This document shows positions 30,808-42,530 of a DNA stretch of 64,000 nt, piece by piece (position 1 is the first letter of the stretch; the number at the start of each line of letters is the position of its first letter). The stretch covers positions 109,711,501 through 109,775,500 of the forward strand of contig CM074857.1 in assembly GCA_037501455.1 (NCBI GenBank). Reading direction: 5' to 3'. A model generated the notes under the pieces. The model was not told the DNA's origin. It did not search any database and saw only the letters and a list, made by a program, of their open reading frames with translations. The position numbers and the translations under genes are program-made. The DNA is from Lantana camara (lineage: Eukaryota; Streptophyta; Magnoliopsida; Lamiales; Verbenaceae).

Positions 30808-32126
30808 TGTGACGACTCGGGCGTCGATCGTAAAAGTTTGATGCCATGAGTGCATATTAATTGTTATTTTATTATTTAATTCACCCTTTAATAGATAATT
30901 ATGCTCATTATGTATCTAAATGTCTAATATTATTATTTACGTTATTTGAAAATCGATGTTATTAATTGCAATTTTATTTTGTGGGTGTTTTTATAATTTT
31001 CGTTTCAGTAATTAGAATCATTTAGCCACTCTCTATGTTGTGCTCGCGCAATAATTATGAGTCTATTGACTATAATAAAAGCTATTCCTGACTACGTTTT
31101 CCTTTTTAGCCTCTTATCTCGGTGCAATTGGATTGAATATTTCAAACCTGAAAAAATATAATCTTCTGTTACCTTTGTCGACCGGTCCACTTTTCCTTGC
31201 TCTCTCTCCCGATTGTGTCTCTCTCATGACCCTCCACCACAAATTTTCCAACTTTGTCAATTCTCGATCGAATCCGGTAAAATGATAAAACAAAATCGAA
31301 GATCTTGGAATGGTGATCGCAACGTTGCACGTGGAATCGAAATCCAACCAAAGGTTGAAGAATTGATTTTGTTTGAATATGAATATGAATATGGAGAAGA
31401 TTGGTCGGAAACTCGTACTTGTCGAGTTGGTATGAATTTGATTCTGAATATGGTTCGTGAAACGGGAGCGGATTCTTAATTACAAAAATTTGTTGATTTT
31501 GGCATTCGCCCTTAACTCTTTTCTATATATCTAGTATCATGGGCTAAAATGTTTTTAGATTGCAAAAACCACGCTCCGTTTCATGAGCTCTTTGACTTTG
31601 AATATGCTATGCTCTTATGTATATGTGCGTGTACATGTGTTAGCCCCCTCACCAGTTTTTAGAACCAACCCCTCCTCGTTGTCTTCTTTTTCTCCTTTCT
31701 TTCTTTGAGTTGCAGGTACAGGTTCCGGTTCCAGGTAGGCGGTGGTTGTCTTTTGCTTTGTTCGAGTCTTTTAGTCCGATTCTTTTGCATATTGCATCCT
31801 TACCTTTCCGCTTTGGTACTATGTATAAATATGTATTCGAATATTATTTGGAACTTGGTATTTGTATGATTCATTTGGCCCGGGGTGGGCATGATTTGTA
31901 TCTATTATACTCGTTTGAGCATGTGTGCTTGTATATCTTGATCCTGTTGCTTCCGCATATGATTTTGGTTTTGTTGCGCACTCTGTATTAGGGTCTAGAC
32001 CGCCTAGCTTAGGTGAGATTTTGTTTGTCTCCTGTTCGCTATAGCTTGGTGCTTGTGTGGAGTTTTCATTTCGTTACACGTGTCAGGCTATGGTGCGGGG
32101 GACGTCTCTTCGCTTGGGGTGCTACA
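30808..32126 (+). repeat. 5' LTR of an old gypsy (Tekay/Del-like) element
   Basis: It starts TGTGACGACTCGGGC and ends GGGGTGCTACA, directly followed by a tRNA-Met primer site. The 3' segment ('aggctatggtgcggggga...gggtgctaca') recurs at 41092-41144, 44880-44935 and, inverted, at 62401. Internal 'gaatatgaatatgaa...ttggtcggaaact' recurs near 39300. Confidence 0.8.
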
Positions 32127-32134
32127 TCCTAAAG

Positions 32135-32150
32135 TGGTATCAGAGCTTTT
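32135..32150 (+). promoter_or_regulatory. Gypsy primer-binding site (tRNA-Met)
   Basis: TGGTATCAGAGCTTTT lies 8 bases after the LTR end, standard for Del/Tekay-type gypsy elements. Confidence 0.85.
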
Positions 32151-32221
32151 GCTTGCAAAACTATTGAGTGTAGAATTCGCATGGATTTAAGCGTTGATTA
32201 GAGTATATTTTTGGTGCCGTT

Positions 32222-33706
32222 TGATGCATTTATGTGTTTATTTTGCTCCATATAAGTATTTTAGAAGTTGGAGATAAGAAACGACGAAACGAGGCGAATT
32301 CAGGCATTTTTTTAGGAAAAATGAGTAACTCCCGTCACCCTTTGGACGTGTATTATTGTTAACCCCCGTTAACAGACTCAAGAGCATTACCTTTGGCGAA
32401 GTAGGGGAGTAACACCCATTACTCCCTGGCAGTACAACTCTGGTAACGCCCGTTACCAGAGGCAGTAGGAGGAATTCTTTGGCGCAGGAGGGGTAATGCC
32501 CGTTACCCCTAGGCAGAAGGAAAGTGGTAACGCCCGTTACCATTTATAAAAGCACGATTACGATTTAGGCTTGTAACGGGCTTTAATGGTTTTTACACAG
32601 AGGATGGTAACGCCCGTTACCTAGGGCGACGAACAAATTTTGAGCAGCTATTTGTGTTCGTTTTGGAGTCTTTTTGTGGGAGCCTTCTTCTTCAGTTCGT
32701 GACCTAGTTTTGAAGAGAAGAGACACAGAGCTTTGAAGAGTTGTTCAGAGAATTCCGAGAATACGAAAGGATCGAGTTCTTAAATAATTTCAGTTTTTTT
32801 GATTTTATTTATTGCTTTAATTATCAAACTAATTCCTCTAAGTTTAGTTTACTCCGTTTTTACATGTTAGATTTAATTTTCCAGATTTTATTGAATGTTT
32901 AGGGTTTTATTTATGAGACTTTGTTTAGACTTGATGAGCATGAATTTCTTGAATGCAATTTACTTTATGGTTATGAGTTTCGAGTTAATTATGAATAGCT
33001 AAATCCCTAGGGCTAGGGGAGTGATGATGAATACATGATAAGTGTTTGACATAATGCTTGAATGACTTGAGCTAATTCTTAGTTTGAAAACTGATTTGAA
33101 TTGAAATGTGATGGCCTGATCACCCTTAACATAATCTAGAATTACCAGAGAATTGAGAGATTGATGGTAGTTGAGATGGTTTTCATAACTAGTAGATGTT
33201 AGGAATGCAAAGAGATTTGGTTCTTCATCTATACAACGGTGAATCTTATTCCATGCCAAGCCATTAGAACTAGATTTGCACTAGTCTTGATCAGATGGTT
33301 TAATTAATTATTGATGATTGCGAGAGCAACGTTGAGCTTAATTGAGCACTTGGTTATACCTTAAGAGAGGATAATACAAACATAAGTGACTAGGTTGTAG
33401 AATTACGCTTGTCAAACGAGTATTATGCTGAATCTTGAATGTATGAATTATTACTCCCTAGCCTAATTAGTTTACTGAGTTTACTCCACGTGTGTTTAGT
33501 TGGTTAATTGTGTTTTATTCTAGTTAATTATTTCAGTTCTGTTTTAGTAGATTAATAAACAACTTGAATTTGTTCGGTCTTTAGATTAGAAAAGGATATT
33601 GAGTAGTGATTGATTTCCCTTCCCTGTGGGTACGATCCTGTTATGCTACGCGTATATCTTAAGTGTACACTTGCACGATTGGTTTAACTTAAAATCACAA
33701 CAAAAA
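32222..33706 (+). repeat. Athila-like LTR fragment or solo LTR
   Basis: The architecture copies the Athila LTR: start TGATGCATTTATG, a palindrome array soon after, and near the 3' end 'cccttccctgtgggtacgat...cttaagtgta', compared with the reverse complement of 14520-14560. It ends about AAATCACAACA at 33706. No target duplication was found, so it may be truncated or recombined. It lies between the primer site and gag of the host gypsy element, hence is nested. Confidence 0.7.
32357..32621. repeat. Array of six dyad sites (GGTAACG-CC-CGTTACC type)
   Basis: Sites with matched arms: TGTTAAC/GTTAACA (32357-32374), GGGAGTAA/TTACTCCC (32405-32426), CTCTGGTAACG/CGTTACCAGAG (32438-32461), AGGGGTAATG/CGTTACCCCT with one T-G pair (32489-32510), TGGTAACG/CGTTACCA (32525-32542) and GGTAACG/CGTTACC (32606-32621). 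The sequence between sites is unrelated. Confidence 0.92.
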
Positions 33707-33813
33707 CTATATATGTGACTTATTTGTTATTATTTGTATTAATTGTTCACATGAACATGCACTAAACCCCCTCATGCATCAATATTTTCTTAGAATTATG
33801 TTTTTATTTCAGA

Positions 33814-34863
33814 ATGTCATCTCAACACCAACATACATCACCGAGAGAAGGACAAGGGAAACAAGTACCTTCGGTATACAAGCAGTTTAGAGATTTCGAC
33901 CCTCCGAAGTGGTTTGGAGATGATGATGTCAAGGCCGAGGAATGGTCATCCGAGATATTATGGTTTTGGGAGAATTATCCGGGGACATCACAAGAAAAGG
34001 TGAATTGCACTTCCTGTTTAATCCAAGGTCGAGCTTCAAATTGGCTCAAGGAAGTGAGATTGAAATTGAAGAATTCTGGAGAAGAGTTCACTTGGGAGAA
34101 TTTCATCCGAGAGTTCCACTACAAGTACCTCCCTCCAAGTGCAATGATAAGAAGACTTTAAGAATTCCTAAATCTCGAGCAATTGAAGATGATGGAGGAT
34201 CTTATATTGGACCTTGAGAGATCGGGAGCCGACAAAAATTGCCCTGAAGTTCGAAATTATATGTAATGGTGTAAGGATGATATCTAGCAAGCTTTTAGAA
34301 CCTCAACGGTGCATACATGGTCCGAGGAAGTGAGAAAGGCGGTTCAAGATGGGATAGATAAGCAACGGTTGGAATCTCACACTTCTTATATGGAACAAGA
34401 ACCTAGTTCGAGTTCAAGTTCGAGCAAAAGGCCCGTATTGCAAGATGATCTTCCGATTTGCAAACCTCAAGGATCTCAAGATGTCGACAATCTTAAGAAC
34501 AAGAAGCTTCGGTTACCGAAGTCGGATTCGATGCCTCCTCCACCAGAACCAATTCAATGTTCCTATTGTCAAGGCCCAAATCATACGGAAGAGGTTTGTA
34601 GAAAGAAATCGGGTAGATGCTTTAAGTGTGGAGAGTTGGGTCACAAGGTGAATGTTTGCCCGAAGAACAAGAATCCAAGACCTTTGAAGCGCCGTGGTCC
34701 CAAGATCCCGATTCAAACCCGAGTTGATGCATTAGATGGTGAAGGAATAGATACTGAGCTTGACACCACCGCCATGGTGAAAGGTACAATAAGCATTCAT
34801 GGCATCTCATTCATGCATATTTTAACCTTGGGGAAACCCATTTGTTGTTGCATCTTACCTTGA
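33814..34863 (+). pseudogene. gypsy (Tekay/Del-like) gag, broken
   Basis: Forward gag from ATG 33814 (MSSQHQHTSPREGQGKQ). The Retrotrans_gag core reads FDPPKWFGDDDVKAEEW, TSCLIQGRASNWLKEV and WENFIREFHYKYLPPSA. A stop at about 34159 breaks it. The same frame resumes with a Ser-rich linker and the nucleocapsid: CSYCQGPNHTEEVC and the CCHC knuckle CFKCGELGHKVNVC near 34620. It then enters a degraded protease start (AMVKGTISIHGISF) without a recognisable D-S/T-G. Position after a tRNA-Met primer site agrees with a Del/Tekay-type element. Confidence 0.85.
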
Positions 34864-36700
34864 TACTTCCTTGTGCTTGCTTGTTCTATGTGTTGTTAAC
34901 TCCCTTTTGTGTAAGCTCTCTTCTTGGAGAGAGTTTGGTAGAGTTGAGTGCTCGAGAGTGTTCGGTAAGTTGCGAGGGCCGAGTTTTTGGTGGCTTGTTT
35001 AAAGGCGCCTTATTAAGGTTCGGAACTACCTTAGGCATGGGTTGGTTTTCGAGCACCATGTGGAGTTGGTGTGTTGCTTTTAGGCGGTCCTTTTGGGCTC
35101 AACGATATTTTCGGGTAATAGATTAAAGGCTAACCCGTTTATATCCTTCGTAGAAAGACTTACCTTTGGGTTAACCGAGGGATCGAACCAAGCTTGAGGA
35201 GACGAAGATCGTAGAAAGACTCTCTTGATGTTTCCTTGAAGGTTGGGATTCTCTACCACTTGATAGGGACATTGCGTTGATCTTTATCCCGGATTTGAAC
35301 CTTGTTCGAAAACTCCCTACCGGATGGCTCTAGCAAGGTTGTTGGAGTTGAATATGTACCTCGATAAGCTCTTCGAAGGTGGTCTCATTCGTTCAAGTAC
35401 TTCTTCGTGGAGTTCTTTTGTTTTATCTAAAGATGAAGATGGGATCTTTCAGATGAGTATAAACTACGATGAGCTACACAGGTTAACTGTGGAAGATAAA
35501 TACCCCTTTACTAGCTTTGAAGAGTTATTCGTTCTTTTTCTGAGTTTCGTGGTTTGCGCGGAGTTTGGTCTTAGCAAGGGTATTTTCGGCTATATATCAG
35601 GGTAGAAGAACCGAGAATTGCCTCAAGAAATAAGTCTCTTGTGTTAGTGGGGGTATACTAGGCGAATCTTCTTTAGGATTGCCAACCCGTTGACATGTTT
35701 GATAAGAAAGAGGCACGGTTTGAGTGGGAAGAAGTGTTTGAAAAAAGTTGCCTTCGTCACCGGTTTCTACCAAACCCGAGGGTACTCAAGGCTACTCTGT
35801 TACAAATCGAGAGACTAAGGAATACTTGGTTATGTGTGGCTAGTGGTAGAGTGTAGCCTACGCTTCAAGAAGTGCAAGGTCACAAGGTTATCCTACTCTT
35901 GGTTCAAGCTTGTTCAAGGACTTGAAGAAACGGTAATAGTGTATTGGCATAAGAAGAGATGTTGTAAACTTCGTGTAGCAATGCCTAATGTGTCATCGGT
36001 TGAAGACCGAGCATCAAGGATCGGTAGGAATTCTCCAACTACTTCTCGATTTTATTCGGAAGTGGGAGCAAATGACTAAGGACTTTATGTCCGGTTTTCT
36101 AAGATTAAGGAGATTTTGATGAGATTTGAGTGGTTGCTCATTTTAATGAGATAACCTATTTTCTTGGGGTGTAGATGTTCGACAAGGCTTCAAGAACTTC
36201 ATTGTTGAGAGAAGACCCCCTAGAGTTTGAAGTGGGAGATCGAGACTTCTTGGAAGCATCTCCTACAAGGGGGAATTCGTCCGGATTGGCAAGACGGGAA
36301 GTTTAACCCCGTACTACTTAGACCCTTAAGATTCTTGGGAGAATGAAAGGAAAGTAGCTCTCCGGTTGATTTCGCCACCGAGTTTGTCCAGGATATGAGA
36401 AGTCTTCTTTATTCTTCAACTAAGAGAGTGATATCCCGAGGAGTCTACCATTCTCATAATTCAGTGGTATAGCTTAAGCTAGGATCGATGTTCGTGAAAA
36501 CCCAGTTGGAGTTTTAGTTTCAGCAGAGGCTAGAGTTAGAAGACTAGGTGTTTTTCTTCGGTGGAAGTCCTATGGTGGGATTTAAAAATCCAAGAAGCCA
36601 CTTGAAAACTGAATCAGAGTGGCTCAGTGGAAGCATGGAGTTGAGCTTCGTTTCCAGAGTTGTTCAAGACCCCGCTTTAGGACCTGAGGATAGGTCCTTT
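34864..36700 (+). pseudogene. gypsy pol remnant
   Basis: Pol is present only as scattered fragments in several frames. Recognisable pieces are an RT start near 35330 (LDKLFEGGLIRSSTSSWSS, MSINYDELHRLTVEDKYPF), an RNase H-like KKEARFEWEEVF near 35708, and an integrase C-terminus near 36190 (PLEFEVGDRDFLEASPT). The YVDD and integrase triad are not identifiable, and total length is far below the roughly 3.5 kb of an intact pol, so large deletions have occurred. A polypurine tract (AAGGGGGAGAG) follows at about 36702. Confidence 0.75.
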
Positions 36701-36714
36701 TAAGGGGGAGAGTT

Positions 36715-39342
36715 TCTAACGCCCCGCTCGTCCAACCGTATAGGTATGACGTCACGAGTGAGCTAGATGCGCATTTAAATTATTTATTTATGCAATTATG
36801 TGATTTACTTGATCTTTGAATGTTGATCTTGTGCTATAAGTTTTATATTTTTAACTTGTACTTGAAACTTTGAATGTTTTGCTACTTTGATTCCGTTTTC
36901 GAACCGTTTGACCTTGTATTTGATTCCGATTTTTGTGACTATGTGATATGTATGAATTACGTGAGTTTTGAATGTGTTTATATGTTTATTATACGTTTTT
37001 GAACTTGGTTGATGAGGTCTTAGACCATTTTGGTGAATTAGGGACTTAAGGGCCTAAAGAGAATTTAGCGCACCTTGGGTTCCAGGTGGAGTAACTTGAG
37101 CTCAGGAATTCAGATTCGAATTCCGACACCAACGTTGGACTCGTTTCAACGATTTGGATCCAATGGAATTAGCCTCATATCTTCTAAGCCCGTTTCAACA
37201 TCTGAAACTTCATCGAACTAAGACGCGTGTACTGAATCTTCTAACCCACCCGTTTTAGCCGTATTTGACCCGTTTTAGCGTTGGTTCGACCCGGTTCTTG
37301 CTCCATTTTATCCCAAAAATCAGGCATAACTTTCATTTCTCTCCCTCCCTCTTTATTTCGTTCCACACCTAGGGCAAGAAAGGAAAGGAAGAGCAACAAG
37401 ACACCATCACCATTCTCTTCACCTTGTAAGCTCAAGAGATCATTAAATCCAACCATTTCTTGAAGGTAAGCGTATTTTTGGATTCTCCTCATTATTGTGC
37501 ATTTTTTAGTCCATGAATCTATTGTTTTAAGCATGCTTTGATTGAGTTTTAGAGAAGAACATGAATAGTGATGGGTTTGTAAAGAATTTGTAAGAACTTG
37601 CTCCTCCTTGCTTTATACTTTGATCCAAGGCATGTTTTATGTTCCCTTGAGCTTCCTTGTTCCATTCTTGGTCATGTATTTTGTGGAGAGTATGTGTATG
37701 AAGATATGCCATGTGAGAACCTTGAGCTTCTTGACAAGATTGTGGAGTTTTGTTGATGATTTGTGCTTCCTTGATGTGCAAGTTGATCGTGGATGTTTTA
37801 TGCTCAATTTTAGCTCGTTTTTTAGTGTTATTTGGTTTCCTAAGACCCTCCGCTCGTTACCCCTGCTCTTGTGTGTGTGTTGGGTGTGTTTAATGTGTGT
37901 TTTGCAAGTGGAATCGCAAAAAAGACGAAGTCTGGGCCCGTTAACGCCTCTTAGTGCACTTGTGCACTAAACGGGTGTAACGGCCGTTAGTGGACCCTTG
38001 GGTTTCTGACCATACTAACGGCCGTTAGTGGCCAAGGGACTAACGGCCTTTAGTCCCCACAGACTTTGTGTTTGAGTTTGTTTCATTTTGCTGACCCTCC
38101 ATCCGAGCTGCGATCGACCTGAAATTTTAACCACAGAAACCTTTTTTACTGTAGAGTATTCTTCAATTAGAATCACCTTAAAACTCGTCCTGGTTTATGA
38201 GATATAATCATTTGAAAATTGTATTTCCACATCGCCGGAATTCTGCTTTTGTCCAACTTCAACCCTAAGCTATTTTCGGATCGTTTTGAACCTCGATTCG
38301 AGCCTTATACCGTTGGAAAGACCTTCATATCCCACAAACAAAACTCAATTCCCACTTCCCAAATGTAAGATATTCCCAGATTTCCACAGCTTGTAAGTTT
38401 CGAGAATTTCCAGCTTCTGGTCTCTTTTCGTCTGGAGCAACTCCTTGTGATTTTCTTCCATTTTTTTGTGTATTTTTCCAACTTATAACTTGTTATATCA
38501 TGTATATATGTGTGTAATTGATCTGATATGCCTTATGTTTACATTTATGATGTGATTTCAACGTACGTATGCGAATATGAACTTGAATGCTCAACGTGCT
38601 ACCTCTTATTTACCCTCTTGCATCACTTGCATTCATTTGCATTTGCCGAGCGTCTATATAGTTCATTTTGAGTCTTCATGTTGTCTTTGGTGTTTAGGTT
38701 GTCCGTGTGGAGTAGCTTTCTCGTGTGGAGCCGCTCCGTAGGTGTGTTTTGGCTTGCTTCATTCGGTTTGTTCGTCAAGGTGATGTTTTCTTTCTTTTAG
38801 TTACTTCGACCTACAACCCTTCCTGTGATTTAATCCCGTATGCGACTTACATATATATATATATATATTTAGATACGTGTTTGGTACATATTTTGTAGGA
38901 ATTGACCCGTTTGCTATGAAATCATTTGAAAACGCTTTTATATATATGTAAGCTATATTTTTCGTTTGTTTGTTTTGAAAAGGGTTGGTGTTTTTTTATG
39001 ATTCTGCAGTGAGATATGGCCTTGAAAGATAGATCTCTGAATATGAATTTGAGTCTGAAATTAGGTCTTGGAGATTTATGCGAAGGTGCCACGGGACGGC
39101 GTCGGGCCATCGGGTCTAGTCCTGAGTGCAATCTCCAACTGTTTGAAAAAATCACCCCGGAATCGACCAGGAGGTTGGTGGATGATGGAGTCCTGAGGGT
39201 TTGAGTGCTTGCGCTCTCCTCGACTATCTGGATGGTTGGGATATTTACAACCCTTCCATCACCCAGAGAAGAGGTAGATTTGTTTGATTTTGATTTTGTT
39301 TGAATATGAATATGAAAATGAAGGAGGTTGGTCGGAAACTTG
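36715..39342 (+). repeat. Gypsy LTR, interrupted by family X
   Basis: It follows the polypurine tract; the start reads TCTAACGCCCCGC, a probable mutated TGTAACG. It carries the palindrome array at 37951-38057. The segment near 38280-38400 matches the reverse complement of about 63850-64000, and the end 'gaatatgaatatgaaaatgaagg...ggtcggaaact' matches 31375-31415. An (AT)n run lies at about 38850. The likely 3' terminus resumes at 41092-41144. Its length and divergence mean it may not be the true partner of 30808-32126. Confidence 0.65.
37951..38057. repeat. Array of four dyad sites (CTAACGGCCGTTAG type)
   Basis: Matched sites: TTAGTGCAC/GTGCACTAA (37951-37970), TAACGGCCGTTA (37978-37989), ACTAACGGCCGTTAGT (38014-38029) and GGGACTAA/TTAGTCCC (38036-38057). 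The third is a perfect 16-bp palindrome. Confidence 0.9.
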
Positions 39343-39638
39343 TGTTAGGAATAGTACCCTTAATAAACGAGATGATTTTGTTCATAGGCAATCACTTCTT
39401 TATGTGCTTATTTATGTCTATTTAGATTTGACTATGTTTTGCATGTTTTGAACTCCCCTAATCCGATGAGGCCGTTAAGAACTTTGCCCTTATGAGAAAG
39501 GCACATGAAACAAGTTCTTAACTCCATAGGCAAGGATTAGAAACTTCTCCAAGTCGATGAGTCCGACAGACAGTGGGAGTGTCGACCTTGACTCTGCTGA
39601 CACTTGCTTATGTGATTGTGTCCTTTTGAAGGATCACT
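39343..39638 (+). mobile_element. Family-X LTR, 5' fragment
   Basis: Starts TGTTAGGAATAGTACCC and matches 53176-53406 plus the beginning of 60480 onward ('gatgagtccgacagacagtgggagtgtc'). It stops where an inverted family-X LTR begins. Confidence 0.82.
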
Positions 39639-41091
39639 TGTTGGAAAAAACAAACGAAACAGTAACGCAGCGGAATCTAAAAAATTTTCCAAAAGAAGAT
39701 AGAATCTTGCAATTCCTATTCTCAAATTCGTAGAGATTTAAGAACCTCCTTAATTAAATCTTTCTTGACATGTTTGAGCCGCCCACAAATGCTCTTCAAG
39801 CGGCAAATCCCCAAGCTCATTCGAATCTTTCAAGACTCCACGAAAGCAGCCCTTTAGAGTAATAATCCACACCAACCTCGATCATGATCTAAACGGGGAG
39901 GATGCTAGTTCTATGTTTAGTGTTTAGGCTCTCTAGGGTTTGTGTGATATAATTAGGAGAAGGAGATTTGCTATCATCCCTTATAGGGTTCGAACCCTTT
40001 TGCTTGTTGAACAAGGTTTCCTTAACCTTTTAGCTAAGGGATTTCTTGCTTGGAGAGAAAGACTCTCTACTTTGACCAAAAATCTCCTTTTTATCAACTT
40101 GTCTAGCAAGAAATAATATCTAGCTATTTTAGATATTTTATTTTTCATAATAAAATAATTCATAATTAATTATTCATTAAACTTAATATCTCCAAATTAT
40201 AATTAAAGTCTATTAAATAATTAATCAACATTAATCATTTAATGCATCACAATCACGTCACAGGGCACGTGTCACGCAGGGCACGTGTCCCACACGTGTG
40301 ATTCAAACGTGTGGCCCTTGATCAATCTTCCATTAGTTCGATCAACTCGTTTAATCGATTCAATCCTTAACCCTCGTGATCGGGTATTTGTGTGTGGCCC
40401 TCTAGATTCTTAATTCAATTAGCAGTGACCCTAATTAATTAATTCCCAATTAATTAATCAGTCCACAGATCACACTACCATAGTCTAACAACAGGTGTGT
40501 GACCCTTAGCTGAATAAGAATAACTCAATTCGAAAGAACCTTTAAGTCATTGACAAATGTGAAATAAGGTCCTCCAACAACCTATCTCTCAACCAAGATC
40601 TAGGGCAAGGGAATAATCAGAACCCCAATAATCTCGATCTTAAGGTTAAGTTCACTTCATATCCATTTGATCTCAATCCAAGAAACCCGTTTCTTGATCT
40701 CGATCCACTGCCTTGGCCAAGGACTCCTTTATGTCATATGAATGACTTACACAATAAGAGATCATCTTGCTTATGCAAGTGTAGGTCCTTTATCGATTCT
40801 CATATGCTTCCATGTGCCACTTGTGCAGCCCCAGCATAAGCCTTGAATCAGCTGTCTCGGGAGACACCCATTAAAGCTTATACTTAAGACTACAGAGTTA
40901 GCCCACAAAGCATCAACGGAATCTCAAGTCTAAGGACTACTGAATCACATCAATGACTTGTGAGATATTTCCTAATCTGGAAGTTTCTATTTCCAGAAAT
41001 AGAAACTTCATTTTCCCATTTAGAAATCTTCTCATAGGACACACCTCAGTGTACCTACTTAGAATAAGTAAGCACCCCCATGTATCACGTA
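39639..41091 (-). mobile_element. Family-X LTR, inverted, 5' end lost
   Basis: Begins TGTTGGAAAAAAC, the complement of the family-X 3' end, and runs in reverse to about 41091 (matching 60625 onward inverted). It appears inserted into the forward family-X fragment at 39638. The palindrome AGGGTTCGAACCCT near 39985 and the ACGTGT cluster near 40260 are conserved with the other copies. Confidence 0.82.
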
Positions 41092-41144
41092 CGTATCGGG
41101 CTATGGTGCGGGGGATATAGTACTCTTCGCTCGGGGTGCTACAC
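41092..41144 (+). repeat. Gypsy LTR 3' terminus
   Basis: 'gggctatggtgcgggggata...ggggtgctaca' matches the LTR end at 32085-32126. It probably belongs to the LTR begun at 36715. Confidence 0.65.
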
Positions 41145-41832
41145 ATAAAACTCCCAACCCACTACTATTCATCATCTCTCCAATCAAGCTACACAAACAC
41201 GTAATCAAATAATGAAAGACATGTAGAAACGAAGCACGTAACGAGGGAAACTCAAATCTTACCTTGGATCGTTGATCGGACGAACGGAGATGGGGTTCTT
41301 GAGCTCGAAAGGTTGGCTTTGGGGGGGTTTCTCCTTCTCCCTCCTTTCTCTTACTACACGATACAAATGGGGAATAAAAGAGGAAAACTCTCTTTTTGGG
41401 GTTGGAAACAGATCGGTCAAGAAACGGGTCAGGTCAAATGATATCCGGTCCGTTCGGATCGGATTTTAAAATGATAGGACAATCAAACGGTTTTAGAAAA
41501 ATATAAGATTAATTACATCGGATCCGAATCATCAAAGCAAACCCAATGGCAAAGTCAGAATTCGAATATGAATTCCCGAGCTCAAGATAGCCATGAAGGG
41601 CCCAAAACACCCTAATTATAATTAGATCCCTAATTTTCAAATTTTGTACAATTAAGTCTAAGCACATTTTAATTAAATTCTAAGGCATACATAAATTAAA
41701 ATAAAATGCACATTGACACGTAAAGCATGTGATGGCACATAATTTACATAATTAGAATTAAAATAACGAAAATACGAAATTAAACTCTCTCATGACGCCG
41801 TACCTAGATTGCCAAAGAAATGGGATGTCACA
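41145..41832 (-). repeat. Gypsy LTR, 5' part, inverted
   Basis: The reverse strand starts TGTGACATCCCATTTC at 41832, an LTR start like TGTGACG at 30808. The blocks at 41430-41590 and 42240-42400 resemble each other and both resemble 37060-37250 inverted ('gaattcgaattc', 'ggatccaatgg'). Confidence 0.65.
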
Positions 41833-42530
41833 AAGAAGACTCAACCACCAATAATTACAAGACCATAAATGCATTAATGAAGCTCTTAGGATCACAAATC
41901 AAGTCTTAAATCCACAAACAACAAAAGAATGATCATGTAATTCACATTTTGGACATAAACCATTACTATTCATCATGTTCTTCATGCTTCATGAATCCAT
42001 GGCTTAAAGCAAGATTCTTATGGATGAAAATCTGAACAAGAATATGAAGAATTCAAATCCAATCTTACCTTGAAAAGTGTAGAAGGAAAAGAAAGAGATT
42101 TGAGCTCAAAGGTGCCAAGAATGGAGGTATGCTCTTGTGTTGAACATGTGATGTGGAAGAAATGAGAGAGATGACCGGTTTTCTTGGTTGTAAGGAAGGG
42201 AAAACCTGTTGTTTTGGTTCAAGAATCGGTTTGGTTCAAGGGTTCGGTCCGTTTGGATCGAATTTTAAAGTTTAAGGGGTTTAAACAGGCTTAGAAAATT
42301 ATGGGGCTTGATCCGTTGGACTTGAATCATCGAAACAAATCCAATGGCATTGTCGGAATTCAAATTCGAATTCTCGAGCTCAAAATAGCTTAAAAGGGCA
42401 TAAGAATGACCTATTTACAAATAGGCCCCAAAACTTATAAAAAGTTACAATTAAGTCCACATAAGAACCAATCAAGCCCAAAGTTCATAAAAATCATGCA
42501 ATTACACCCTTGAAAATCTCTCATGCGACC
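41833..42530 (-). repeat. Second inverted gypsy LTR 5' part
   Basis: Parallels 41145-41832 with 'ggttcggtccgtttggatcgaattttaaa' and 'caaatccaatggca...gaattc', ending at 'ctctcatgcgaccgaggag' (compare 'ctctcatgacgccgtacc' at 41793). No coding sequence. Confidence 0.6.
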
